From Lachnospiraceae bacterium (GTDB lineage Bacteria; Bacillota; Clostridia; Lachnospirales; Lachnospiraceae): a stretch of DNA of 58,793 bases. The notes below the pieces were generated by a model that saw nothing but the letters and a program-made list of their open reading frames with translations, did not search any database and was not told where the DNA came from. The translations under genes were made by a program, and so were the position numbers. Where the stretch lies: NCBI GenBank assembly GCA_017470935.1, contig JAFUXG010000001.1, forward strand, positions 1-58,793, given 5' to 3'. Of this stretch, positions 32,214 to 41,735 are shown piece after piece (position 1 is the stretch's first letter; each line of letters begins with the position of its first letter).

Positions 32214-34175
32214 TTAATATTTAGGCATCTTCAGGCGCTTCTCAAACTCTTCACGCGGAAGGGGCTTATCATATAGATATCCCTGCACCTTATAGCAGTT
32301 CTGCTCCATTAAGAACTTAGCCTGTTCCTTAGTCTCAACGCCCTCACATATAATGTCACGGTTAAGGTCCTTGATCATATGGATAACATTCTTTACAAGC
32401 TTTTCGTTAACATTATCTCCATTGCCAATGGCATCAATAAATGATTTATCAAGCTTGATAACGTCCACATTCAGATCCTTTAACAATGAAAGAGACGAAT
32501 AGCCTGTTCCAAAATCATCAATTGAAACACATATATCATTCTCATTCATAATGCTGACGAAATCCGTCAAAGCCTTGAAATTCTCGTATCCCGACGACTC
32601 AGTAAGCTCCACCTCTATAAGCTCATGAGGCACCTGATACTTATTAACAATACTTAACACGTGCTCCGCAAAATCAGAATTTTGAAGATGGAGCTTGGAG
32701 AAATTGGATGACACCCTTACAGGTGTGTATCCTTCATCAAGCCAGCCCTTTATATCCTGGCACACATTTTCAAAAATATAGAAATCAAGATCCGTAATAC
32801 TTCCCTCATCCTCTAACAGGGGAATGAATTTAAATGGAGGCACAAGAGAATCTCCCTGCCGCCAGCGTACCAGCGCCTCACATCCACACAGGCTGTCCTG
32901 TGTCATATCCACCTTGGGCTGATAGTATGCAACAAATTCCCTGTTCGCAATGCCCTTCTTATACTGTGCCAATATATTCTTTCTCTCAAAGGTTCGGGCA
33001 AGCAGGCTCTGGTCAAACCATATATTATCCGGGAGTGATGGCTGCTTAGCCTGATGAACTGCCAGATAAGCTGCATCCAGAATAGTACCAAAGGCATCTC
33101 CCTGCTCTATCATATATATACCGCAGCGGTTTTCCAGATTAAAGACCACCACTCCGTCTCCCACATCAACAGGTACAGTTACCCTGCCAAGAGCTGTCAG
33201 CATTTCATCAATACGGTCACTATGGATAATGAACATAAAGTTGTCTCCGCCGATCCTTGCCATACGCTCATCCTTACCAATGGTCTGTCCGATAACAGCC
33301 GCAAACTTAGTAAGTACCATGTCACCTATATGTGTTCCATATCTTCGGTTGATCAGTGACAATCCCTTGATATTGCTGCAGATACAGGCATATCCTTGAA
33401 GTCTTCCCTTTCTTTGCCATCTTGACATCTCTCTTCCAAGTCTTCCTGTATTAAAGACCTTTGTAAGAGCATCCTTGTTGATAATATCATAGGTGATCCT
33501 CACACATCTGGCATAGCCGAATAAAGCTATAATAGCCAGGACAACAATAAATATCCACTCAGCTTTTTTGTACCGGTCAAGCCTTGCTGATAATTCCTCC
33601 TGGGACTCTTCAGCATCTAAGTTGATGAGCGCTTCCAGCCTATCAACACTTGTTACAATTTCGTCAATATCCTTAGAAAGCTTGCTATCCATATAGTATT
33701 CTGCAGTTTCCAGATCCCCGTCACTATGAAATTCAAAAATGTATGATACACTGTTAAAATAGCCATTGATTCCCGAATGGATAGAATGGTATTCCGACTC
33801 ATAGCTTGTACCAATAACATTCTCGCCAAACAGCTTGTCAATCCTCCCGATCTCTTCCTGAAGAAGCTGCGCTGCTTTTTCTATCTCAGAAGACTTCTCT
33901 GAATCCTCCATGGACGTCATATATTTGTAGGTCAATGTCTGGTGCTTGTAGAATGCATTGCTGATCTGATTAACGTATTCAAGATTCACAAAATCCTTTT
34001 TAACTCCCTGATTATAGTTTCTCTTGATCACATCCAGCTTGAAGCTTAGAACGAACAGACCAATAAGACCAACGAGTGTAATGCCTGCTGAGAGCATTAT
34101 AACACGTATTGGCAATATGCTTTTAATGTTCTTTTTCCCGGGTTTTCTGCCGTTTCTTTTCTCTTCTGGTTTCAT
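32214..34175 (-). CDS. Membrane GGDEF/EAL protein (c-di-GMP phosphodiesterase, degenerate cyclase)
   Basis: 653 aa. Two membrane helices (about 26-46 and 208-226) flank a helical extracellular sensor region. The GGDEF motif is degenerate ('ARIGGDNFMFII'), so cyclase activity is unlikely. The EAL domain keeps 'GCEALVRW' and 'SIDDFGTGYSSL' with following 'KLDKSFID', the catalytic and metal-binding set. It should therefore hydrolyse c-di-GMP. It lies 24 bp downstream of a solute-binding lipoprotein gene, which suggests the lipoprotein presents ligand to its extracellular domain (inference). Confidence 0.88.
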   Translation of the reverse strand: MKPEEKRNGRKPGKKNIKSILPIRVIMLSAGITLVGLIGLFVLSFKLDVIKRNYNQGVKKDFVNLEYVNQISNAFYKHQTLTYKYMTSMEDSEKSSEIEKAAQLLQEEIGRIDKLFGENVIGTSYESEYHSIHSGINGYFNSVSYIFEFHSDGDLETAEYYMDSKLSKDIDEIVTSVDRLEALINLDAEESQEELSARLDRYKKAEWIFIVVLAIIALFGYARCVRITYDIINKDALTKVFNTGRLGREMSRWQRKGRLQGYACICSNIKGLSLINRRYGTHIGDMVLTKFAAVIGQTIGKDERMARIGGDNFMFIIHSDRIDEMLTALGRVTVPVDVGDGVVVFNLENRCGIYMIEQGDAFGTILDAAYLAVHQAKQPSLPDNIWFDQSLLARTFERKNILAQYKKGIANREFVAYYQPKVDMTQDSLCGCEALVRWRQGDSLVPPFKFIPLLEDEGSITDLDFYIFENVCQDIKGWLDEGYTPVRVSSNFSKLHLQNSDFAEHVLSIVNKYQVPHELIEVELTESSGYENFKALTDFVSIMNENDICVSIDDFGTGYSSLSLLKDLNVDVIKLDKSFIDAIGNGDNVNEKLVKNVIHMIKDLNRDIICEGVETKEQAKFLMEQNCYKVQGYLYDKPLPREEFEKRLKMPKY

Positions 34176-34199
34176 CCTTAATCCTCTTATACCTATGTT

Positions 34200-35465
34200 C
34201 TACTGCGCATCAGCAGTAATCGCTTCCACCATCTCGTCCAATAATTCCTGCAGATTCCTGTCTCCGCTGTTGCCTCCTGCTATTGTAACACCAAACATTG
34301 CAGAGGCATCCCAATAAGGACTTGCTATCCTCTGTATGCTTGCATAGGGTGCCTGTGCTCCAAGGGCAGCAACTGCAGGATCACTCTGAACCTCCTCTGA
34401 CTCCGCCGCCTCCACATTAACAGGGCACTCACCAAGCAGCTTAAAACGCTTAAGCTGATACTCCTTACTGGTCAAAAGCCTTGCCAGCTTCATGCTCCAA
34501 TCCGGATTATCTGACATGGCACTTACTCCCATAAGCTTATAGCCTGTAAAGCTTGCCATCTGCACCCGGTCTCCTGAAACTGTATATGCAGGAAGCTTTG
34601 TGGCTGCATAATCCTCTCCCCATGCCTCCTCAATATAGCTTGAATTCCATGGTCCGTTAATACCGGCAATGATCTCACCGTCCTGTACGCCCTTTACAAA
34701 CTCATCATCTGTAAGTGTCACAAAGCCGGGATTTTTTGCAATATCAAGCATTGCCTGTGCAACGTCAACACCTGTATATCTAGTGTCCTTGGCATTCCAG
34801 TTACAAACATTAGCTGTTCCCTCATCATTGATGGACAGCTCAAGTCCCGCCCCCTTAAAAAACGAGTACAGATACCAGCCATTGCCATATTCCATGGTGA
34901 ATTTCTTATTATTCTTTGCCGCTATATCAAGAATACTGTCAAGACTTGCCACATCACTGTCGTTATAATACCTCCTGTTATAATACAGATAATATCCGTT
35001 TCCTGCTGTCTGGGGATATGCATAAAGCTTTCCATCCTTCGTCACCAGCTTACAGACTGTGCTGTCTGCACCGCCTGACTCACTCACAACAGCATCTGCA
35101 TCCTCACTTATCTCCTGAAGGATTCCATTGTTATAAAGATCATCAAACTGATCATCAGCAAAGGAGAAAATGTCAGCAGCATGCTCAGGATCAGAAAGAA
35201 TAGTATCCCTGCAGGTATCCTCCCCCTCTTCACTGATGGTACATTCCAGTATCACCTCATCCTTGTGGAGCTCCTGAAATTCATCTATACCCTCCTGAAT
35301 AAGGGGTATCATTCTCTCATCAGCCCAAATAGAAAGCTTAACTGTAGGAAGCTCCTTTGCCTGCTCTCCACAGCCGGTAAGCAGTCCTACCGCTACGAGA
35401 CAAAATGCTGCCGGTATAAGCTTCATTCCATTATCAATAACACTCTTTACTTTTGTTAATTTCAT
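34200..35465 (-). CDS. Extracellular solute-binding lipoprotein (family 1, sugar type)
   Basis: 421 aa with a lipoprotein signal ending in the lipobox 'GLLTGCGE' (Cys about 32), then a maltose-binding-like fold ('LSIWADERMIPLIQEGIDEF', 'YAYPQTAGNGYYLYYNRRYY', 'GEIIAGINGPWNSSYIEEAW'). No ABC permease or ATPase is encoded nearby. The only operon partner is the membrane GGDEF/EAL gene, so a sensory rather than transport role is favoured. Confidence 0.87.
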   Translation of the reverse strand: MKLTKVKSVIDNGMKLIPAAFCLVAVGLLTGCGEQAKELPTVKLSIWADERMIPLIQEGIDEFQELHKDEVILECTISEEGEDTCRDTILSDPEHAADIFSFADDQFDDLYNNGILQEISEDADAVVSESGGADSTVCKLVTKDGKLYAYPQTAGNGYYLYYNRRYYNDSDVASLDSILDIAAKNNKKFTMEYGNGWYLYSFFKGAGLELSINDEGTANVCNWNAKDTRYTGVDVAQAMLDIAKNPGFVTLTDDEFVKGVQDGEIIAGINGPWNSSYIEEAWGEDYAATKLPAYTVSGDRVQMASFTGYKLMGVSAMSDNPDWSMKLARLLTSKEYQLKRFKLLGECPVNVEAAESEEVQSDPAVAALGAQAPYASIQRIASPYWDASAMFGVTIAGGNSGDRNLQELLDEMVEAITADAQ

Positions 35466-35496
35466 AGTACACCTGCCCTTATCCTCATTTTATATC

Positions 35497-36888
35497 CTAT
35501 ACAATTCCCACAGATATCAAGAAAAGTATGACCAAAAGCATCGGCGCAATAAATTTGATCATGGCAATAAAAAGACCCTTTCTTCCAAATCTCTCCCCAT
35601 TCTTTGTTGCCTCGTCAATAACCATCTCAGGCTTGAGCACCCAGCCCACAAGAATACATGTGGCAATAGCAACAATAGGCATAAGGACATAGTTGCTAAT
35701 ATAATCCAGAATATCAAGTATCTGAGCATCACTCCCATTAGGCAGCTTGATATTAAAATAAAGCACATTATATCCCAGACATACGATCAGTCCTATAACA
35801 AGCGCTGCCACTGACTCAACGACCGTTGCTCTTCTTCTCGACATGCCAAACTTGTCGATCAGGCTTGAAACCACTGCCTCAAGCACTGACATACCGCTTG
35901 TAATGGCTGCAAAAAGCACCATTGCAAAGAATAATGTGCCTATTATATCACCGGCTCTTCCCATCTCCGCGAAGATCTTCGGAAGGGATATGAACATAAG
36001 GGATGGCCCCTTAGACATTCCCTCTGTTCCGTTGAACACATACACTGCAGGAATGATCATGACTCCCGCAAGAAATGCCACCGCAGTATCAAATATCTCA
36101 ATCTGGTTAATGGATTTTGTAAGGTTTGCATCATCCGGCACATAAGAGCCATAGGCTATCATAATTCCCATTGCGATCGACAGGCTGAAGAACAGCTGTC
36201 CTAAGGCATCTACCACAACGAAGAAAAACTCCTTAACACCAACACCTTCAAAGCTTGGCACCACGTACACCTTCATCCCCTGAAGTCCGGTGACAGTCTC
36301 TCCTGCCTCATTGGTGTGTTTAATTGTCAATGAAAAAATAGCAATTCCGATAACCAGCAAAAGAAGTATGGGCATTATTATTCTTGCCGACTTCTCAATT
36401 CCGCCGCTAACTCCCATGTAAATGATAATTGCGCATGCAGCCAGGAAAATGACCATCATGATAATAGGCTCTGTCTGATGTGTGATGAAGCCTGTAAAGT
36501 ATCCATCCTCAGCCGCCTCCTTGCCATGTCCCGTAAGAAATGCAATGAAATACTTCACGACCCATCCGCCGATAACACTGTAATAGGGCATTATCATAAA
36601 CGGTATAAGACATGCCAGAAAACCCACAAAGCCAAACCTGTCATTTAACTTCTTATAGGCTGTAAGGGGACTCTGCTTTGTATTCCTGCCTATGGCCACC
36701 TCTGCAGTAAGCAGTGTAAAGCCAAATGTCACCGCCAGCACAAGATAAACAACTAAGAATAATCCACCACCATCTCTAGCTGCAAGATATGGGAACCTCC
36801 ATATATTTCCCAGTCCCACTGCGCTGCCTGCGGCAGCCAGCACAAAACCGATGGCCCCGCCGAAGGATCCTCTCTGCTTCTCTTCCAT
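35497..36888 (-). CDS. Neurotransmitter:sodium symporter (NSS) family transporter
   Basis: 463 aa with about 11-12 membrane helices. The TM1 signature 'AAAGSAVGLGNIWRFPYLAA' forms the sodium and substrate site, with 'DGGGLFLVVYLVLA' in TM2. Bacterial members (LeuT, MhsT, TnaT) import amino acids with sodium. The start is ATG 36888 with GAGGGGAG upstream. Single gene between the solute-binding lipoprotein and a WYL regulator. Confidence 0.92.
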   Translation of the reverse strand: MEEKQRGSFGGAIGFVLAAAGSAVGLGNIWRFPYLAARDGGGLFLVVYLVLAVTFGFTLLTAEVAIGRNTKQSPLTAYKKLNDRFGFVGFLACLIPFMIMPYYSVIGGWVVKYFIAFLTGHGKEAAEDGYFTGFITHQTEPIIMMVIFLAACAIIIYMGVSGGIEKSARIIMPILLLLVIGIAIFSLTIKHTNEAGETVTGLQGMKVYVVPSFEGVGVKEFFFVVVDALGQLFFSLSIAMGIMIAYGSYVPDDANLTKSINQIEIFDTAVAFLAGVMIIPAVYVFNGTEGMSKGPSLMFISLPKIFAEMGRAGDIIGTLFFAMVLFAAITSGMSVLEAVVSSLIDKFGMSRRRATVVESVAALVIGLIVCLGYNVLYFNIKLPNGSDAQILDILDYISNYVLMPIVAIATCILVGWVLKPEMVIDEATKNGERFGRKGLFIAMIKFIAPMLLVILFLISVGIV

Positions 36889-36996
36889 AATTAAATTACT
36901 CCCCTCTGTCAAAATGCTTTAACCGCATTAGTGTAACATAAATGGGTTAATTTGTCATTATCAACTTAATATCTACAACAATACAAAAATGATATT

Positions 36997-37989
36997 TTAA
37001 TTATCATAAATCCTGACCCGTTCCCTTGCTTCCTCAAGAAGCTGTTCAGAAAGCCATGCGGGAGACACAACCTTGACCTCTAAGCCAAAGCCCCTTATCC
37101 ATTTTACAACATCATCCGTTACAGCTGCCCTCTGATAAAAGTAAAGACCGTCATCCTTCTTCTCAATGCGCTTCGCTCTTCCAACCTCATATTCTGCAAT
37201 ATATCTTGCACTTTCACCATAGAAGACCAGCTCGATATCCTCTTCTTCGCTGCCAATAAGCTTCAAAAATGGCTGCTCCTTCCTTTCAGCTATATCCTCA
37301 GTATAGTGCTCGTCAAGTACATTCAGCTCTTCTATTCTTGACAGCCTAAACCGCCTTATCTCATTTCTAAGCTCGCAAAAGCCCTCCATACAGAGATAAG
37401 AGTCCAGCAAAAGCAGTCCATAGGGATGGATGATCCTTTGGGAAACCTCATCACTTGCAAAGCTGTAATATTCAATCTCTATCTTATTCTTGTTATCTAT
37501 GGCATTCTGGATCTTCATTTCCACTTCTTTGTCTACCATATCAGCACTTCCCGCTGCAGAATTCAGCTTGAAATGGTCCATAAGCTTATCAAACTGCATC
37601 TTATTAAGGGACGCTGAGTTCTCCACCATCTTGTCAATAAATGAAACAGCATGGCTGCCCATTTCCAGATGGGAGTACTCACCTAACACCTTTTTCGCAA
37701 ATGCCAGAGAAGCCAGGTCCTCAATAGTAAGATCCACATTCTTCAGCGTGTACTTATCTGCCCAGTAGAAGGTCTTCCCGTCCCGTTCCTCCTCCATTAT
37801 CCCATAGTTCAGGGAAAGCTCATCAATATCCCGTAATATGGTGCGCCTGCTGACATCTATATCCCAGCCATGCAGCCTTGTTCTTATCTCCTCAGCCTGG
37901 TAGCCTCTTGGGTTTTCCGAAAGAAGGGAGAGTATATATATCTGCCTTTGTGATACTGAAACGTCCTTTATAGTATTTTTTTCTTTCAT
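36997..37989 (-). CDS. WYL-domain transcriptional regulator
   Basis: 330 aa. N-terminal HTH ('RQIYILSLLSENPRGYQAEE', 'VSRRTILRDIDELS'), a helical linker, then a WYL domain (about 165-240, 'IHPYGLLLLDSYLCMEGFCE', 'RFRLSRIEEL') and a C-terminal extension. WYL proteins sense nucleotides or nucleic acids and regulate stress and defence genes. Target unknown; it lies between the NSS transporter and the transglutaminase operon on the same strand. Confidence 0.88.
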   Translation of the reverse strand: MKEKNTIKDVSVSQRQIYILSLLSENPRGYQAEEIRTRLHGWDIDVSRRTILRDIDELSLNYGIMEEERDGKTFYWADKYTLKNVDLTIEDLASLAFAKKVLGEYSHLEMGSHAVSFIDKMVENSASLNKMQFDKLMDHFKLNSAAGSADMVDKEVEMKIQNAIDNKNKIEIEYYSFASDEVSQRIIHPYGLLLLDSYLCMEGFCELRNEIRRFRLSRIEELNVLDEHYTEDIAERKEQPFLKLIGSEEEDIELVFYGESARYIAEYEVGRAKRIEKKDDGLYFYQRAAVTDDVVKWIRGFGLEVKVVSPAWLSEQLLEEARERVRIYDN

Positions 37990-38066
37990 GTACTGTATTC
38001 CTTCACCTTTAATATATTAGTTTAAATCATGCAATCACAAAATCTTTGTCCAGGCCTATATTACAG

Positions 38067-40514
38067 CTATCTCTTCCATAATGCAAACCTGGTCTTAAAA
38101 CCAGCATTTCTAACAATCTGTTTCCTTATAATGGATATCATTTCACAGAGCTTTCCAGCCTGCTTCTCATCCGGGTATTCATCATGGAAGCTCATCTTCT
38201 CAAGCTGTTCCTTCACCACATCCACATCCAACGGCACTTCATATCTATCCTTCATATACTGAAGCTGCTCCTTGTGGCTTCGGCAGCCATCAAAGCCAGA
38301 ATCACATACTCTTATCATGTCACATATATCTGCATACCTGGCAATAACAGCATCCCTTTTATTGTTTTTATGGCATCTAATATATCTTCTTATTTTTCGT
38401 ATATATACTCTTACAAGCACAAGAAGTATAGCAAATACAATAATTCCAATTATCATATATATGAACCATGCAAAACGGGATAATTCCAGATTGTTAAGAT
38501 TCAAGCCATTATTCCCTGTATTGTTGTTATTCCCGAAATTCCCCTGCAACGCTTGAGAAAATGCAGACCAGAAATCATCCTCGTCAGCAGCCTCATTACT
38601 TCCAGGAGTCACCTCCACATTCTTCCATCCAAACCCATCAATATAGACCTCCACCCATGCATGCGCCTGGGCATCCGAAACCTCTACCGCCATAACAGGA
38701 GCATCACCAATTGCAGAATACCCGGAATAAAAATCTGATGCATCTAGGTAGTCTGCTTCATCCGATGCAAATACAGACTCCATGGAAAAAGCATATCCCT
38801 CAACGTATCTGGCGGGTATCCCCATATGTCTGAATATAAGCACCGCAGAGGAGGCAAAATGGGCACAATAACCTTTTTTATTGGTGGTGAGGAAATAATT
38901 AATAAAATCCTCATCCCGTGGAGTCTGCCCCGGGCGTAATGTGTATGGGTAATTATCGGCAAAATAATCTGCAACCGCCTGCACAATCTCACTCTCTGTC
39001 ATATCCTCATCCAGTCCAATCTCATCACATATATCAGCTATTACCTTCTCATTCTTCTCTGGCACATCAAGAAAATCAGGATTTACATCGCTGGCATTAA
39101 TATCACGGGCCTTAGTGCTTCCCAATTCTTCCTCCCAAACGATCTTGGGATAAAAATAATAGTCAGTCTCCTGCCCGTAAGGAAGTCCCTGAGCTGAAGA
39201 TAAGAGATTATGATTATTGTATATTGTATAATCCTTAAATCTTGTATAATACGGATAATATAAATAGGACGTATCAGCACCTACATTTCTAATCCTCATA
39301 TAGCCACTTCCACTGTATCTCCCCCAGTTATCATTTAATGCCAGCATCTCCTTGCGAAGACTTTCATCCTCAAAAATGGCCTGGTCATCCTTCCCGCCTG
39401 AACCTGATTCATCATACAAGCTAAGCCACTGGTTATCACCATAAATTCCACCTGTATATCCTTTAAGATAAATAGCATCATTGCCATATGGAACAAAGGA
39501 AACAACCAGATCAGTCAAGTAATCAGGACGGACATTAGCCACTCCGCCAAGCTTTCCACCGCTCATTCCGCCAGTGTTAGAGTATTGGTTAAACATGCTT
39601 GAAATACCTAAAAGTATAAAATTACCTATAGACTCTGAGGTGTAATTCCATAGTCTATTGTTTTTAAATCTACGATCAAACGTCGCGGGGCTGAATATAT
39701 TCCCTACAATAAATACTATAATTGTAAACAAAATTAAAAGGCTTACAAGCATTTGCCTGAATATTCCCGAATCCTGAGTATATGATACTCTTTTCTTAAT
39801 AATGCCCCTTGTTTTAAGAGGGGTATCCCATGCAAATACCACATAGTGCCCATTTGCCTTAAAAACGGTCACTGCGAAATAACCTATGGCTAAGCATATC
39901 ATATATATTGGTGAAATTGTAAGCTTCATGTATATAGGAATAAACAGAACAGGAAATGTAAATAAAACTGTCCAGAACATACTCATGATAGAATACATCC
40001 ATATATTAAGGATAATAATGATAAGCATTCCAATAAAACAGACAACAATGGATACTGTAAATAGATCATTGTCAATCTCAACCTCATACTGTCTAACACC
40101 TGGCAGTTCAAAGAAATTCTTTGCATGATCAAGCACCGCATTAACTATCACATAGAATCCTGAATTAGCATATATTCTGAGCATATATATTGCAAAGACG
40201 AACAAAGCAAAAAATATAACATATCCCAGATCTCTATAAATAAACTTAGAGGAAGCATACAAAAAAGAGAAATACATGGAAAGAAGCAGAAAAACTCCCA
40301 CTACCATAACAAGATTGTAATTAATACTAAATGCAGACAAGAAACCGCAGACAGAACCAAACACAAGAAAGAACACGATCAGCGCCCTCAAAAAACAATT
40401 AAGCACAATGTGCCCGTTTTTCATGGTTGCCTGCTTTAGATATATACCATCCGCAACCATGAGATCACCCTTATGTATTTCATCTTCTTTTTTCTTTTTA
40501 TTCCAAAAAGCCAT
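38067..40514 (-). CDS. TgpA-type transmembrane transglutaminase-like protein
   Basis: 815 aa. Six or so N-terminal membrane helices (about 30-275), a large extracellular part with a transglutaminase-like core ('KKGYCAHFASSAVLIFRHMG' with the Cys, 'AHAWVEVYIDGFGW' with the His), a further membrane helix (about 705-725) and a cytoplasmic tail. The usual third residue Asp is Glu here ('NVEVTPG'). Third gene of a MoxR, DUF58, transglutaminase operon. The start at 40514 follows GGAGAGAAAGA; the region upstream holds two duplicated copies of this start site. Confidence 0.88.
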   Translation of the reverse strand: MAFWNKKKKEDEIHKGDLMVADGIYLKQATMKNGHIVLNCFLRALIVFFLVFGSVCGFLSAFSINYNLVMVVGVFLLLSMYFSFLYASSKFIYRDLGYVIFFALFVFAIYMLRIYANSGFYVIVNAVLDHAKNFFELPGVRQYEVEIDNDLFTVSIVVCFIGMLIIIILNIWMYSIMSMFWTVLFTFPVLFIPIYMKLTISPIYMICLAIGYFAVTVFKANGHYVVFAWDTPLKTRGIIKKRVSYTQDSGIFRQMLVSLLILFTIIVFIVGNIFSPATFDRRFKNNRLWNYTSESIGNFILLGISSMFNQYSNTGGMSGGKLGGVANVRPDYLTDLVVSFVPYGNDAIYLKGYTGGIYGDNQWLSLYDESGSGGKDDQAIFEDESLRKEMLALNDNWGRYSGSGYMRIRNVGADTSYLYYPYYTRFKDYTIYNNHNLLSSAQGLPYGQETDYYFYPKIVWEEELGSTKARDINASDVNPDFLDVPEKNEKVIADICDEIGLDEDMTESEIVQAVADYFADNYPYTLRPGQTPRDEDFINYFLTTNKKGYCAHFASSAVLIFRHMGIPARYVEGYAFSMESVFASDEADYLDASDFYSGYSAIGDAPVMAVEVSDAQAHAWVEVYIDGFGWKNVEVTPGSNEAADEDDFWSAFSQALQGNFGNNNNTGNNGLNLNNLELSRFAWFIYMIIGIIVFAILLVLVRVYIRKIRRYIRCHKNNKRDAVIARYADICDMIRVCDSGFDGCRSHKEQLQYMKDRYEVPLDVDVVKEQLEKMSFHDEYPDEKQAGKLCEMISIIRKQIVRNAGFKTRFALWKR

Positions 40515-40640
40515 TCTTTCTCTCCAATATAATTACTGTGTTTTTTTAATACACTAGTCCAAAAGCCATTCTTTATCTCTATTATCATTACTGCGTTTCT
40601 ATAATTGCGCTTTTTTCAAAAAGCCATTCTCTTTACATTA
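40506..40640 (-). repeat. Triplicated translation-start region of the transglutaminase gene
   Basis: Three imperfect tandem units beginning at 40506, 40561 and 40619 (period 55-58 bp) each contain, on the minus strand, a purine-rich ribosome site and ATGGCTTTT. Only the unit at 40514 leads into the gene. The other two make mini-ORFs: Met-Ala-Phe-stop, and 'MAFGLVY' then a stop. They lie in the 126 bp between the DUF58 and transglutaminase genes and could tune translation. Confidence 0.75.
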
Positions 40641-41711
40641 TCATCCTCGGGTCTTTAAAACTGCACTTGTTCCCTTCTCCCCGTAGATCACGTCTTCGTC
40701 GGATACATCACCTATAGCACGGCCTATATACAGATAGCTGCCTGCACCTTGATATTCATGAAGAAACATATCCTCCACGGAAATATTCTCTCCATAACAC
40801 ACATCATATAACATCATTTCTATCCACTGTACACGTTCGATTTCATTGCCAATGTAACTACTTCTTAGTGAGCCTGTGTTGGTACTGTAATAATACACTG
40901 TAAATGGCAGGTTTTGCAGTACAAAGGCCTTCGTGATGCTGTCCGCCAATTCAAGAACACCTTCAGCACACATTTCATCATTATTAGCAACATCCACAAG
41001 TACATTGAGCTGCATTGCAGAAACACTCACCCTCTCCTTAACCATAAGCTCGTCCTTCTTGACAGACAGCTTCCAATGGATATTCTGGAGCTTGTCACCG
41101 GGAATGTACTCTCTTATCCCACTGATATCCGAAAAATCATAGCCCTTATCCTTACTCTCCATCGCCTCAGTCACTCCCCGAAAATAAATGAGCCCCGCCT
41201 CTTTATTTCTCTCTGCGCCATTAGGGACAACAAGGCACTCGGCAGCTTCATTAACAGGCAGCTTAACAACCACGACACCAAGAACATCCATTAATGTGAT
41301 CTCTGTAACATCCACTTGAAACTTTCCGCAGTACTCCATCACAATTGGGTATGTGATCCTCGTATCCCTCTTGGCACGTACAGGAATGTTCAGGATATGG
41401 CTGCCATTTCTTGCATAAAAGCAGTTGGAAAACTCCAGCAGAAGATTAACATTAATAATAGGAAACCAGCTATTATTATGTATAATAAATCTCACCTCAA
41501 ACTCTTCTCCCCTGACCATGGGCTCCACCGGCGCCTCTATACGCAAGGACAGGCTATCCCTTGCCATGTACACTCCCACAATACTGTATATAGGAAACAA
41601 AACAAGACCCACCAGCAAAATGAAATTCAGATAGCTGTGGAATACAGCCATAACAATAATATTCAATAATATTAATACAATATAACGTATGGCATTACGT
41701 ATTCGTTTCAT
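40641..41711 (-). CDS. DUF58-domain membrane protein
   Basis: 356 aa. Two membrane helices (about 8-50), an Ig-like extracytoplasmic beta domain ('VEPMVRGEEFEVRFIIHNNS'), then the DUF58 core 'REYIPGDKLQNIHWKLSVKK', which resembles a von Willebrand-type metal-site domain. Encoded between MoxR and the transglutaminase, as usual for this operon. MoxR-type ATPases are thought to act as chaperones for such partners. GAGGAG precedes ATG. Confidence 0.87.
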   Translation of the reverse strand: MKRIRNAIRYIVLILLNIIVMAVFHSYLNFILLVGLVLFPIYSIVGVYMARDSLSLRIEAPVEPMVRGEEFEVRFIIHNNSWFPIINVNLLLEFSNCFYARNGSHILNIPVRAKRDTRITYPIVMEYCGKFQVDVTEITLMDVLGVVVVKLPVNEAAECLVVPNGAERNKEAGLIYFRGVTEAMESKDKGYDFSDISGIREYIPGDKLQNIHWKLSVKKDELMVKERVSVSAMQLNVLVDVANNDEMCAEGVLELADSITKAFVLQNLPFTVYYYSTNTGSLRSSYIGNEIERVQWIEMMLYDVCYGENISVEDMFLHEYQGAGSYLYIGRAIGDVSDEDVIYGEKGTSAVLKTRG

Positions 41712-41735
41712 TAAATATTCTCCTCAAATCAAAAC

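Noticed and set aside
40506-40640. CRISPR mini-array
   Set aside because: Units are tandem without distinct spacers and contain the start codon region of the next gene, so this is a duplication.
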